This document shows positions 1 through 8,183 of a DNA stretch of 64,000 nucleotides, one piece after another; the stretch's first letter is position 1, and every line of letters starts with the position of its first letter. The translations under genes were made by a program, and so were the position numbers. The DNA is taken from contig JJOH01000097.1 in NCBI GenBank assembly GCA_000696115.1, positions 62,001-126,000 on the forward strand, given 5' to 3'. The notes below the pieces were generated by a model. It saw only the letters and a list, made by a program, of their open reading frames with translations. It did no database searches and was not told where the DNA came from. This stretch comes from Streptomyces olindensis (GTDB lineage Bacteria; Actinomycetota; Actinomycetes; Streptomycetales; Streptomycetaceae).

Positions 1-1
1 G

Positions 2-496
2 CGCGGCCTGGACTACTACACGCGCACGACGTTCGAGTTCGTCCACGACGGCCTCGGCTCGCAGTCCGCCGTGGGCGGCGGCGGCCGCTACGACGGCCTG
101 TCCGAGATGATCGGCGGCCCCGCGCTGCCGTCCGTCGGCTGGGCCCTCGGCGTCGACCGCACGGTCCTCGCGCTGGAGGCCGAGGGCGTCGAGCTCGAAC
201 TGCCCGCCACCACCAGCGTGTTCGCCGTCCCGCTGGGGGAGGAGGCCCGCCGCGTGCTGTTCGCCAAGGTCACGGAGCTGCGCAAGAACGGCATCGCGGC
301 CGACTTCTCCTACGGCGGCAAGGGCCTCAAGGGCGCGATGAAGAACGCCAACCGCAGCGGCGCCCGCTTCACGATCGTCGCCGGCGAACGCGACCTGGCC
401 GAGGGCGTCGTCCAGCTCAAGGACATGGAGTCCGGCGAGCAGACGGCGGTGGGCGTGAACGAGATCGTGGCGGAACTGGAAGCCCGCCTGGGCTGA
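2..496 (+). CDS. hisS: Histidyl-tRNA synthetase, C-terminal part (5' end outside window)
   Basis: Class II aminoacyl-tRNA synthetase that charges tRNA-His in the cytoplasm. The reading frame is open from base 2, and the first residues read RGLDYYT, the histidine-specific motif of HisRS. The class II motif 3 region follows (GGGGRYDGL, then a GWALGVDR stretch), and the rest is an anticodon-binding domain of about 90 residues ending at the TGA at 494-496. Only about 164 of the usual 420 residues are present. The next gene is convergent, and a shared inverted repeat follows. Confidence 0.95.
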   Translation, partial: RGLDYYTRTTFEFVHDGLGSQSAVGGGGRYDGLSEMIGGPALPSVGWALGVDRTVLALEAEGVELELPATTSVFAVPLGEEARRVLFAKVTELRKNGIAADFSYGGKGLKGAMKNANRSGARFTIVAGERDLAEGVVQLKDMESGEQTAVGVNEIVAELEARLG

Positions 497-504
497 GGCA
501 CGTC

Positions 505-565
505 GAAGGCGCCGGGCCGCGACGGCCGACCCGCTGCTCGTCCGCCGCGGTCTCCCGGCGCCTTC
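505..565. terminator. Inverted repeat between hisS and the response regulator
   Basis: Perfect 12-bp arms (GAAGGCGCCGGG at 505-516 and its complement at 554-565) enclose a 37-nt loop that has its own small GC hairpin. It lies between two convergent genes, so it can end transcription from both sides. There is no U-tract, which is usual in Streptomyces. Confidence 0.6.
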
Positions 566-566
566 C

Positions 567-1193
567 TCACTGCTCCAGCAACCCGTACCGCAGCGCGCTC
601 GTGACGGCCGCCGTCCGGTCGGCCACGCCCAGCTTGCCGAAGATCCGCAGCAGGTACGTCTTCACCGTCGACTCGCCGATGAACAGCCGGCGGCCGATCT
701 CCGCGTTGGTGCAGCCCTCGGCGACCAGGCGCAGCACGGCCGTCTCCCGCTCCGACAGGCGCGGGCGCTCCGGCCTCGTCCGCAACTGGTCCACCAGCCG
801 CGCCGCCACGGAGGGAGCCAGCACGGTCTCACCGCGCGCCGCCGCCCGGACGGCCTCCGCCAGCTCCGCACGCGGCAGGTCCTTCAGCAGATAGCCCGCC
901 GCCCCGGCTTCCACCGCCCTCAGGATGTCCCGGTCGGTCTCGTACGTCGTCAGCACGACCACCCGGCACGGCAGCCCGGCCGCCGCCATCCGCACGATCG
1001 AGTCCACGCCCCCACCGCCCGGCATGCGCAGGTCCATCAGCACGATGTCGGGCCGCAGCCGGGCCGCCAGTGCCTCGGTCTGCGGACCGTCGGACGCGTC
1101 GGCGACGACCTCCAGGTCGGGCTCCGCACTGAGCATCGCCCGCAGCCCCTCCCGTACGACGGGATGGTCGTCGGCCAGCACGATGCGGATCAC
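567..1193 (-). CDS. NarL/LuxR-type response regulator
   Basis: Two-component response regulator of 208 residues. The receiver domain (about 1-115) has the acidic pair DD at 8-9, phospho-acceptor D54 in VLMDLRMP and K104 in YLLKD. A LuxR-type HTH follows at about 143-200 (LSERETAVLRLVAEG, then GESTVKTYL). Its ATG overlaps the stop of the kinase gene by 4 nt, so the two are translationally coupled and form a cognate pair. It is the last gene of a reverse-strand unit ATPase-permease-kinase-regulator, which suggests that it controls that exporter in response to a membrane signal. The signal cannot be read from the sequence. Confidence 0.92.
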   Translation of the reverse strand: MIRIVLADDHPVVREGLRAMLSAEPDLEVVADASDGPQTEALAARLRPDIVLMDLRMPGGGGVDSIVRMAAAGLPCRVVVLTTYETDRDILRAVEAGAAGYLLKDLPRAELAEAVRAAARGETVLAPSVAARLVDQLRTRPERPRLSERETAVLRLVAEGCTNAEIGRRLFIGESTVKTYLLRIFGKLGVADRTAAVTSALRYGLLEQ

Positions 1194-2377
1194 GGCGTCT
1201 CCCTCCTCAGGACCGGCAGCCGGACGGTCACGGCCGTGCCGTCGCCCGGGGCGCTGCGCACCTCGGCCGTACCGCCCACTTCGACGGCCCGGGCCCGCAG
1301 GCCCGCCAGACCGTACCCGCCCCGCACGGCGGCCGGGTCGAAGCCGCAGCCGTCGTCCCGCACGGACACCGTCAGCAGGTCGTCGGCGTACGCCACCGAC
1401 ACCCCCACCGTCACCGAACTCCCCGCGTGCTTACGGGCGTTGGCCAGCGCCTCCTGGCAGGCCCGCAGCGCGACCACCTCGGGCCCGGCGGGCAGCGTGC
1501 GCACCGGGCCGGACACCTCCAGCGCCGCGTCATGGCGCGCGGCGAGCCGCCGCAGCGCGTCCGGCAGGGACGCGCCGTCCAGGTCGGCCGGCGCGCCCCC
1601 GGCGACCAGGGCCCGGGCCTCGGCGAGGTTCTGCCGGGCCGTCTCGTCCATCAGCCGCAGATGGCGCCGCGCCGCGGGCAGGTCGTGCTCCAACTCCGCC
1701 TCGACCGCCTGGACCAGCATCACCAGACTCGTGAAACCCTGCGCGAGCGTGTCGTGGATCTCCCGGGCCAGCCGCTCCCGCTCGGCCAATGCCCCGTGCG
1801 CCTCGGACAGCCGCCCGATCTCATGGCGGCTCGCGTCCAGTTCCGCGATCAACTCGGCCCGCTCCTGGCTCTGCTCGATGATCCGGATGATCCAGATGCC
1901 GACGGCGATCGAGAACACGAAACTGACCAGGGAGAACAACGCGTTGAAGGCCACGTCCCGGGCACCGGGCCGCCACAGCAGTGCCCAGCCCGCCACGGGC
2001 ACCAGGTTCACCACGGCCACGGCCACCAGCGCCGACCGCAACCGCAGCGTCATGAAGCACTGCGGGATCAGCGCGAAGGCGAGCAGCCGCGTCTCGCCCA
2101 CCAGGACCGCCGACGGCAGGACCAGGGCCAGCGCCGCCGCCAGGTAGCCGATCGCCTGCCGCTGGTCGGGCGGGTCGCCCCGGATCAGACGCCGCCCGGT
2201 CCGCACGTACAGCGGGACGAGCGGGACGAGCAGCGACGCCGCGACCACCCGGAGCGGCGGGCCGGGCTGTTCCGTGGCGAGCACGTAGGCCACCGTGGCC
2301 GCCCAGATCAGCGCGAAGTACGTGTCCCAGAGCCGGAACGAGCGCTCCCAGTGGTAGGCGCTCGCGGCATCGCTCAT
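1190..2377 (-). CDS. Membrane sensor histidine kinase (HisKA_3 / NarX-DesK class)
   Basis: Sensor kinase of 395 residues. The N-terminal 165 residues form about five membrane segments with almost no extracytoplasmic domain. A coiled linker follows, then the HisKA_3 dimerisation box with phospho-acceptor H208 (REIHDTLAQG). The C-terminal ATPase has an N-box (EALANARKHA), a G1 box (DDGCGFDP) and a G2 box (GYGLAGLRARA). I chose the ATG at 2377 because it makes a 4-nt ATGA overlap with the stop of the permease gene and gives a normal N-terminus; the frame stays open upstream only as an antisense artefact over the permease. A kinase without a sensor domain, next to its own ABC exporter, is the layout of intramembrane-sensing antibiotic or envelope-stress modules; that role is inferred. 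Confidence 0.9.
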   Translation of the reverse strand: MSDAASAYHWERSFRLWDTYFALIWAATVAYVLATEQPGPPLRVVAASLLVPLVPLYVRTGRRLIRGDPPDQRQAIGYLAAALALVLPSAVLVGETRLLAFALIPQCFMTLRLRSALVAVAVVNLVPVAGWALLWRPGARDVAFNALFSLVSFVFSIAVGIWIIRIIEQSQERAELIAELDASRHEIGRLSEAHGALAERERLAREIHDTLAQGFTSLVMLVQAVEAELEHDLPAARRHLRLMDETARQNLAEARALVAGGAPADLDGASLPDALRRLAARHDAALEVSGPVRTLPAGPEVVALRACQEALANARKHAGSSVTVGVSVAYADDLLTVSVRDDGCGFDPAAVRGGYGLAGLRARAVEVGGTAEVRSAPGDGTAVTVRLPVLRRETP

Positions 2378-3219
2378 CCGGTGCGCCGGTCCTTCCAGCG
2401 GAACGTCAGCAGACACAGCGCCAATCCTCCGACGCACCACGACGCGAGCACCAGGGCCACGCGACCCAGCTCCCAACTCCCCGCCTGCTCCAGCACCTGA
2501 GCCGACTCCGGCAGGAACACCCCGCGCAGCCCCTGGCACATCCACTTCAGCGGGAACAGCGCCCCGACGGTCAGCATCCAGTCCGGGATCGTGCCGATGG
2601 CGATGTACACCCCGGAGATGAACTGCAGCACCAGGAAGGGCAGGACGACCACGGACGACGCGCTGTTCGCCGACCGCGGCACCGAACTGATCGCGATGCC
2701 CAGCAGGGCACACGCCGTGATCCCCAGCACGAAGATCCACGCCAGATCGAACCAACGGCCCGCGTCGGAGGGCAGGTCCACGTCGTACAGGGTCGTGCCG
2801 ACGAGGAGCAGGACCGCCGTCTCCAGCAGACCGGTGAACAGAACCAGCCAGATCTTGCCGAGGAAGTACGCCGCCGGCGGCATCGGCGTGCCCCGCAGCC
2901 GGCGCAGCACCTTCTCCTCCCGCTCGATCGCGATCGAGACCCCGAGCGCCTGGAAACTCGTCGACATGATCCCGGCCGCCATCATCGCCGGGACGTACAA
3001 CTGCGACGCGGTGATGCCCGCGCCCTCCACGTCGTCCCGGAAGATCGACGCGAACAGGAACAGGAAGACCACCGGGAAGGCGAACGTGAACACCACCTGG
3101 TCGCGCTGCCGGAAGAACTGCGTGATCTCCAGGCGTCCCCGCCGCAGCCCCAGCCCCCACGCGCCGGGCAGCCGGTCCGCACCGACCGCCGTCCGGTCCT
3201 CCTCGACGGTCGCGGTCAT
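2374..3219 (-). CDS. ABC-2 type transporter permease
   Basis: Membrane subunit of an ABC exporter, 281 residues. After about 35 cytoplasmic residues there is a first membrane span (QVVFTFAFPVVFLFLFASIF), a large loop and then five further hydrophobic segments, the ABC-2 (DrrB-like) pattern. The ATG at 3219 overlaps the stop of the ATPase gene by 4 nt and the gene's own stop overlaps the kinase start by 4 nt, so all four genes are one coupled transcript. The substrate is unknown. DrrAB-type pairs commonly export drugs or lipophilic compounds. Confidence 0.9.
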   Translation of the reverse strand: MTATVEEDRTAVGADRLPGAWGLGLRRGRLEITQFFRQRDQVVFTFAFPVVFLFLFASIFRDDVEGAGITASQLYVPAMMAAGIMSTSFQALGVSIAIEREEKVLRRLRGTPMPPAAYFLGKIWLVLFTGLLETAVLLLVGTTLYDVDLPSDAGRWFDLAWIFVLGITACALLGIAISSVPRSANSASSVVVLPFLVLQFISGVYIAIGTIPDWMLTVGALFPLKWMCQGLRGVFLPESAQVLEQAGSWELGRVALVLASWCVGGLALCLLTFRWKDRRTG

Positions 3220-4082
3220 GCCGGTGCCTCCTGTCCGGTCAGCCGGAGGTAGACGTCCTCCAGGGTGGGGCGGCTCACCGTCAGCCCCGGGATCTCGCCG
3301 TCGAAGCGGTGCGTGAGCCCGGCGATCGTCCTGGTCGGCGTCCCGGTGCGCTCCACGCGCGGCGTGCCGTCCGGCCCCGTCCAGGTGACGACGGCCTCGC
3401 TGCCGAACCGCTCCCGCAGCGCCCCCGGCTCGCCCTCGGCGACGACCCGGCCCCGCGCGACGATCGCCAGCCGCTGCGCGAGCGCCTCCGCCTCCTCCAG
3501 GTAGTGCGTGGTCAGCAGGATCGTCGTGCCGTCGTCGGCCAGGGCGCGGATCAGCGACCAGAACTGCCGCCGCGCCGCCGGGTCGAACCCGGTCGTCGGC
3601 TCGTCCAGGAGCAGCAGATCGGGACCGCCGATCACGCCGAGCGCCACGTCCAGGCGTCGGCGCTGACCGCCCGAGAGCGCCTTGATCCTGCTGTCCGCCT
3701 TCGCCTCCAGGCCGACCAGGCCGATGACCTCCTCCGGGTTCCGCGGCCGCGGGTAGTAGCGGGCGAAGTGCCGCACGGTCTCGCGGACCGTCAACTCCGC
3801 GGGCGCCGATTCGTCCTGCCAGACGATTCCGACACGTGAGCGCCACGCGCGCGTGCCGGTCGCCGGGTCCGCCCCGAGCACGGACACCTCGCCCGCGTCC
3901 CGGTCCCGGTTGCCCTGGAGGATCTCCACCGTGGTGCTCTTGCCCGCGCCGTTGGGCCCGAGCAGGCCGAACACCTCGCCCCGCCGGATGCCGAGATCGA
4001 TGCCGTCGACGGCGGTCACGTCCCCGTAGCGCTTGCGCAGACCCCGCACCTCGACGGCGAGGTCGTACCCCTGTGCTGTCAT
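3216..4082 (-). CDS. ABC transporter ATP-binding protein (DrrA-like)
   Basis: ATPase of the exporter, 288 residues. Walker A GPNGAGKST lies near residue 40, the Q-loop glutamine in IVWQDE, the ABC signature LSGGQRRR, Walker B LLLLDEP followed by the D-loop, and the switch His in LLTTHYLEEAE. The C-terminal 80 residues are the accessory domain typical of DrrA-type ATPases. I start it at the ATG at 4082 (MTAQGYD), just before the conserved VEVRGLRKRYG; longer in-frame starts would run through the promoter dyad at 4139-4158. First gene of the four-gene unit. Confidence 0.92.
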   Translation of the reverse strand: MTAQGYDLAVEVRGLRKRYGDVTAVDGIDLGIRRGEVFGLLGPNGAGKSTTVEILQGNRDRDAGEVSVLGADPATGTRAWRSRVGIVWQDESAPAELTVRETVRHFARYYPRPRNPEEVIGLVGLEAKADSRIKALSGGQRRRLDVALGVIGGPDLLLLDEPTTGFDPAARRQFWSLIRALADDGTTILLTTHYLEEAEALAQRLAIVARGRVVAEGEPGALRERFGSEAVVTWTGPDGTPRVERTGTPTRTIAGLTHRFDGEIPGLTVSRPTLEDVYLRLTGQEAPA

Positions 4083-4138
4083 GCGACGAGCATCCGGCCG
4101 GAACGCCCCCCTCAGGGACGACCGGGCGGACATCCTTA

Positions 4139-4158
4139 TGTCCACTGAACGGTGGACA
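4139..4158. promoter_or_regulatory. Candidate operator dyad between the ABC unit and the VKOR gene
   Basis: Perfect dyad TGTCCAC-6 nt-GTGGACA in the divergent intergenic region. It lies 57 nt upstream of the ATPase start. On the reverse strand TAAGGAT just downstream could serve as a -10; on the forward strand TAGGCC follows directly. A LuxR-type regulator dimer is a plausible binder, most simply the response regulator encoded at the end of the unit. Confidence 0.4.
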
Positions 4159-4225
4159 CATAGGCCCGTGCGGCACAATGAACCTGCCCGAAGGTGTTCA
4201 GGTCTCAAGTGACGGAATCGGCGTG

Positions 4226-4882
4226 ATGAGCAAGACGACAGTCAGGGACGTCTCCACTGAGCCCGAGCCGGAGCGCGCCGAGATCGCGCCCCGCACGGAG
4301 GGCGGCAGCCGGGCCTTCGCCCTGCTGCTGGTGATCACCGGTGCGGCCGGACTGCTCGCCGCGTGGGTCATCACGCTCGACAAGTTCAAGCTCCTCGAGG
4401 CCAAGGTCGAGGGCAAGACCTTCACCCCGGGCTGCAGCCTCAACCCGGTCGTCTCCTGTGGCAGCGTCATGGAGAGCAAGCAGGCCGCCGTCTTCGGCTT
4501 CCCGAACCCGATGCTCGGCCTCGTCGCCTACGGCATCGTCGTCGGCGTCGGCATGGCCCTGCTCGCCCGCGCCCGCTTCCCGCGCTGGTACTGGCTCACC
4601 TTCAACGCCGGCTGCCTGTTCGGCGTCGTCTTCTGCGCCTGGCTGACGTTCCAGTCCCTGTACCGGATCAACGCGCTGTGCCTGTGGTGCTCCCTGGCCT
4701 GGGTCGCCACGATCGTCATGTTCTGGTACGTGACGTCGTTCAACATCCGCAAGGGCTTCCTGCCCGCCCCGAGCTGGCTCAAAGGCTTCTTCGGCGAGTT
4801 CACCTGGGTCCTGCCCGTACTGCACATCGGCATCATCGGCATGCTGGTCCTGACCCGCTGGTGGGACTTCTGGACCAGCTGA
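4226..4882 (+). CDS. Vitamin K epoxide reductase (VKOR) family membrane protein
   Basis: Bacterial VKOR homologue of 218 residues, expected to reoxidise a DsbA-like partner or to pass electrons to the quinone pool during extracytoplasmic disulfide formation. Five hydrophobic segments are visible. The loop cysteine pair is present (GCSLNPVVSCGSV), as is the redox CxxC (LCLWCSL) in the fourth helix, with the conserved loop serine/asparagine stretch between. I chose the ATG at 4226; a GTG one codon upstream and an ATG at 4178 are also in frame. A DsbA-like thioredoxin domain is not fused and no DsbA gene is adjacent, so the partner is encoded elsewhere. Confidence 0.88.
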   Translation: MSKTTVRDVSTEPEPERAEIAPRTEGGSRAFALLLVITGAAGLLAAWVITLDKFKLLEAKVEGKTFTPGCSLNPVVSCGSVMESKQAAVFGFPNPMLGLVAYGIVVGVGMALLARARFPRWYWLTFNAGCLFGVVFCAWLTFQSLYRINALCLWCSLAWVATIVMFWYVTSFNIRKGFLPAPSWLKGFFGEFTWVLPVLHIGIIGMLVLTRWWDFWTS

Positions 4883-4938
4883 CCCGGGCGCTCCGGGGCC
4901 CGGACGGATTGTCAGTGCCGTGATTTAGGGTTTTGGAC

Positions 4939-6294
4939 GTGGAGCCCGACCTGTTCACCGCCGCAGCCGAAGACCGCCAGGAGAAGGAGCCGTCCAGCAG
5001 CCCCCTGGCGGTGCGGATGCGCCCGCGCACGCTCGACGAGGTCGTGGGCCAGCAGCACCTGCTGAAGCCGGGCTCGCCCCTGCGCAGACTGGTCGGCGAG
5101 GGCGCCTCCGGCCCGGCCGGCCCCTCCTCGGTGATCCTGTGGGGCCCGCCCGGCACCGGCAAGACGACCCTGGCGTACGTCGTCTCCAAGGCGACCGACG
5201 CCCGCTTCGTGGAGCTGTCCGCGATCACCGCCGGCGTCAAGGAGGTCCGCGCGGTCATCGACGGCGCCCGCCGCGCCTCCGGCGGCTACGGCAAGGAGAC
5301 CGTCCTCTTCCTCGACGAGATCCACCGCTTCAGCAAGGCCCAGCAGGACTCCCTGCTCCCGGCCGTCGAGAACCGCTGGGTGACGCTCATCGCGGCGACG
5401 ACGGAGAACCCCTACTTCTCGGTGATCTCACCCCTGCTGTCCCGCTCCCTGCTGCTCACTCTCGAACCGCTCACGGACGACGACATCAGGGGCCTGGTCC
5501 GCCGCGCCCTCGCCGACGAGCGCGGCCTCAACAGCGCGGTCACCCTCCCCGAGGAGACCGAGAGCCACCTCCTGCGCATCGCCGGCGGTGACGCCCGCCG
5601 CGCCCTGACCGCCCTGGAGGCGGCCGCCGGAGCCGCCCTCGACAAGGGCGAGGCGGAGATCGGCCTGACCACCCTGGAGGAGACGGTCGACCGGGCGGCC
5701 GTGAAGTACGACCGCGACGGCGACCAGCACTACGACGTGGCCAGCGCCCTGATCAAGTCCATCCGCGGCTCCGACGTCGACGCCGCCCTGCACTACCTGG
5801 CCCGCATGATCGAGGCCGGCGAGGACCCCCGCTTCATCGCCCGGCGCCTGATGATCTCCGCGAGCGAGGACATCGGCCTGGCGGACCCGACCGCCCTGCA
5901 GACGGCGGTCGCCGCCGCCCAGGCCGTCGCCATGATCGGCTTCCCCGAGGCCGCCCTCACCCTGAGCCACGCCACGATCGCCCTCGCCCTGGCGCCGAAG
6001 TCCAACGCCGCGACGACGGCGATCGGCGCCGCCCTGGAGGACGTACGCAAGGGCCTGGCCGGACCGGTGCCGGCCCACCTGCGCGACAGTCACTACAAGG
6101 GCGCGACCAAGCTCGGCCACGGCCAGGGCTACGTCTACCCGCACGACCTGCCCGAGGGCATCGCCGCCCAGCAGTACGCCCCGGACGCCCTCAAGGACCG
6201 CCAGTACTACGAGCCCACCCGGCACGGCGCGGAGGCCCGCTACGCGGACGCGGTCGAGTGGACCCGCAAGAACCTCGGTCGAAAGCGGTCCTGA
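4939..6294 (+). CDS. rarA: Replication-associated recombination protein A (AAA+ ATPase)
   Basis: RarA/MgsA family (Mgs1/WRNIP1 homologue), a clamp-loader-like AAA+ ATPase that acts at stalled replication forks. Walker [10 protein letters not shown], Walker [10 protein letters not shown], sensor 1 in AATTENP, then an arginine-finger region and the C-terminal tetramerisation domain ([13 protein letters not shown], later [15 protein letters not shown]). 451 residues, normal length. I use the GTG at 4939 because the AGGG at 4927-4930 is then 8 nt away; the TTG at 4933 is too close. The next gene, rpsD, has its own promoter region. Confidence 0.93.
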   Translation: MEPDLFTAAAEDRQEKEPSSSPLAVRMRPRTLDEVVGQQHLLKPGSPLRRLVGEGASGPAGPSSVILWGPPGTGKTTLAYVVSKATDARFVELSAITAGVKEVRAVIDGARRASGGYGKETVLFLDEIHRFSKAQQDSLLPAVENRWVTLIAATTENPYFSVISPLLSRSLLLTLEPLTDDDIRGLVRRALADERGLNSAVTLPEETESHLLRIAGGDARRALTALEAAAGAALDKGEAEIGLTTLEETVDRAAVKYDRDGDQHYDVASALIKSIRGSDVDAALHYLARMIEAGEDPRFIARRLMISASEDIGLADPTALQTAVAAAQAVAMIGFPEAALTLSHATIALALAPKSNAATTAIGAALEDVRKGLAGPVPAHLRDSHYKGATKLGHGQGYVYPHDLPEGIAAQQYAPDALKDRQYYEPTRHGAEARYADAVEWTRKNLGRKRS

Positions 6295-6308
6295 GGACCC
6301 TGTAAACT
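6279..6308 (+). promoter_or_regulatory. Candidate promoter for rpsD
   Basis: TCGAAA (6279-6284), an 18-nt spacer and TAAACT (6303-6308) fit a vegetative-type promoter at the 3' end of rarA. It would start transcription about 285 nt before rpsD, leaving a long leader. Confidence 0.4.
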
Positions 6309-6315
6309 CGATCGG

Positions 6316-6598
6316 AGTGCCGCGTCCCGTGCAGTCAGAACGGGACAGTCGGCCGGAGCCCGATCCTCCGGGATCGGCTCCAGGAGCGTCGCGCACCGTC
6401 GAACGGTGTCGCGGGCAGCCCACCACCCCTCGTCGTACGGACGGGACCGGTCGGTGGGCCACTCGCGTGCTGCACGTATGTGCCCAGACCAGGGGAGCGG
6501 CTGCCCACTGAGGCCCACCAGGACCGAGGCGGGTTTCCCCGGCTGCGGATGCGACCTCCCTCAACCCTGACAAGCCGAATCCAGGAAATGAGAAAGCA
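6316..6598 (+). promoter_or_regulatory. Long structured 5' leader of rpsD
   Basis: About 280 nt with no convincing gene. At least three stable stems can be drawn by eye: TCCCGT/ACGGGA (6325-6345), GGAGCC-GATCC/GGATC-GGCTCC (6355-6381) and CACCGT/ACGGTG (6394-6408). A possible longer pairing CCCACC/GGTGGG follows. The ribosome binding site AGGAAATGAG sits at 6582-6591. S4 is a translational autoregulator in several bacteria, so a protein-binding leader is plausible; I cannot match it to a known S4 leader class. Confidence 0.45.
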
Positions 6599-7213
6599 GT
6601 GGCGAACCAGTCCCGCCCCAAGGTCAAGAAGTCGCGTGCCCTCGGCATCGCGCTGACCCCGAAGGCCGTCAAGTACTTCGAGGCCCGCCCCTACCCGCCG
6701 GGTGAGCACGGCCGTGGCCGCAAGCAGAACTCGGACTACAAGGTCCGTCTGCTCGAGAAGCAGCGTCTGCGCGCGCAGTACGACGTGTCCGAGCGCCAGC
6801 TCGTCCGCGCCTACGAGCGTGCCTCCAAGGTCCAGGGCAAGACCGGTGAGGCCCTGATCATCGAGCTGGAGCGCCGTCTCGACGCCCTGGTCCTGCGTTC
6901 GGGCATCGCCCGCACGATCTACCAGGCCCGCCAGATGGTCACGCACGGCCACATCGCGGTCAACGGCAAGAAGGTCGACAAGCCCTCCTTCCGTGTCCGC
7001 CCGGACGACGTCGTGCAGGTCCGCGAGCGCTCCAAGGAGAAGACGCTCTTCACGATCGCCCGTGAGGGTGGCTTCGCCCCCGACGGCGAGACCCCGCGCT
7101 ACCTCCAGGTGAACCTCAAGGCCCTGGCGTTCCGCCTGGACCGCGAGCCGAACCGCAAGGAGATCCCGGTGATCTGCGACGAGCAGCTCGTCGTCGAGTA
7201 CTACGCCCGCTGA
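6599..7213 (+). CDS. rpsD: 30S ribosomal protein S4
   Basis: Primary 16S rRNA-binding protein that nucleates 30S body assembly, 204 residues. The N-terminal domain contains [12 protein letters not shown] and the S4 RNA-binding domain is at about 94-155 ([19 protein letters not shown], then [10 protein letters not shown]). The N-terminus has no cysteines, so this is the zinc-free form of S4. The start is a GTG with AGGAAATGAG upstream. It is a single-gene unit outside the alpha ribosomal operon, as in other actinomycetes, and ends at a strong hairpin. Confidence 0.97.
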   Translation: MANQSRPKVKKSRALGIALTPKAVKYFEARPYPPGEHGRGRKQNSDYKVRLLEKQRLRAQYDVSERQLVRAYERASKVQGKTGEALIIELERRLDALVLRSGIARTIYQARQMVTHGHIAVNGKKVDKPSFRVRPDDVVQVRERSKEKTLFTIAREGGFAPDGETPRYLQVNLKALAFRLDREPNRKEIPVICDEQLVVEYYAR

Positions 7214-7238
7214 TCCCCGGCAGGCACGCGGTACCCCG

Positions 7239-7281
7239 GCCCGCCGTCTCCCCGCCCCTGTGGGCGGGCGAGGCGGCGGGC
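7239..7281 (+). terminator. rpsD terminator
   Basis: A long GC-rich hairpin of about 19 bp with one mismatch and a bulge around a CTGT loop, with CTTT on its 3' side, starts 25 nt after the rpsD stop. Confidence 0.75.
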
Positions 7282-7397
7282 TTTCGCGATTGACCAGCCC
7301 CCGGCGGGTAATCCGGTACGGAGCGCCACCCCCGGCGCGATAGGCTCGTCGCACGACTTTTTCGATGTTCAGGCACGTTTCAGGGAGCGGGTGCACA

Positions 7398-7829
7398 GTG
7401 TCCGGTGGAGAGGTGGCCGGAATCCTGGTGGCCGTCTTCTGGGCGATCCTGGTCTCCTTCCTCGCCGTCGCGCTGGCGAGGCTGGCCCAGACGCTCAGGG
7501 CGACCACCAAGCTCGTGGCGGACGTGACCGACCAGGCCGTCCCGCTGCTGGCCGACGCATCCTCGGCGGTCCGCTCCGCGCAGACCCAGATCGACCGGGT
7601 CGACGCGATCGCGTCCGACGTCCAGGAGGTCACGTCGAACGCCTCCGCGCTGTCGACCACCGTCGCCTCCACCTTCGGCGGCCCCCTGGTCAAGGTCGCG
7701 GCCTTCGGCTACGGCGTGCGCCGGGCCCTCGGCGGCCGCAAGGAGGACGTGCCCGCCAAGACGCCGAGGCGTACCGTGATCGTGGGCCGCACGGTCTCCC
7801 GGCGCAGCTCCCGAGGGAAGAGGGACTGA
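7398..7829 (+). CDS. DUF948-type membrane protein
   Basis: Small protein of 143 residues: one N-terminal membrane helix (GILVAVFWAILVSFLAVALA) and then a long, mostly alpha-helical region of methyl-accepting-like heptads (TTKLVADVTDQAVPLLADAS and on). The tail is basic. This matches the DUF948 family as I remember it; no function is established. I start it at the GTG at 7398, since the longer in-frame start at 7365 lacks a ribosome binding site. A TAGGCT at 7341-7346 may be its -10. It is followed after 9 nt by another small conserved gene and then alaS, an arrangement typical of actinomycetes, so it is probably cotranscribed with alaS. Confidence 0.75.
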   Translation: MSGGEVAGILVAVFWAILVSFLAVALARLAQTLRATTKLVADVTDQAVPLLADASSAVRSAQTQIDRVDAIASDVQEVTSNASALSTTVASTFGGPLVKVAAFGYGVRRALGGRKEDVPAKTPRRTVIVGRTVSRRSSRGKRD

Positions 7830-7838
7830 GAGCCAGCG

Positions 7839-8183
7839 ATGTTCCGCCGCACCTTCTGGTTCACCACGGGCGTCGCCGCCGGTGTGTGGGCCACCACCAA
7901 GGTCAACCGCAAGCTGAAGCAGCTGACCCCCGAGAGCCTCGCCAGAACCGCTGGGAACAAGGCGATCGAGGCCGGTCAGCGCCTCAAGGACCGCGCGGTG
8001 GACTTCGCGCTCGACGTCCGGGACAACATGGCCGTGCGGGAGGCCGAGTTGGGGGACGCCCTCGGGATCAACGAGAACCCCGAACTCCCCGCACCCCGGC
8101 GGTACGCCGCCATCGAGAACCGCAGCAACCCGAAGTACGTCGACAGGACGACGTACTCGTACAACCGGAATGAGGACCACTGA
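7839..8183 (+). CDS. Small conserved actinobacterial protein (DUF6167-like)
   Basis: 114 residues, with a short hydrophobic N-terminus ([20 protein letters not shown]), a basic helical middle and a polar tail that ends NRNEDH. It resembles the DUF6167 family as I remember it; the function is unknown. Its stop TGA shares a base with the alaS ATG, so it is translationally coupled to alaS. It may be peripheral to the membrane and may work with the preceding DUF948-type protein; that is inference from position only. Confidence 0.7.
   Translation: MFRRTFWFTTGVAAGVWATTKVNRKLKQLTPESLARTAGNKAIEAGQRLKDRAVDFALDVRDNMAVREAELGDALGINENPELPAPRRYAAIENRSNPKYVDRTTYSYNRNEDH

Noticed and set aside
3836-4225. 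Longer N-terminus for the VKOR protein
   Set aside because: Upstream in-frame codons run through the ABC gene and the promoter dyad and encode Arg/Pro-rich sequence without homology.
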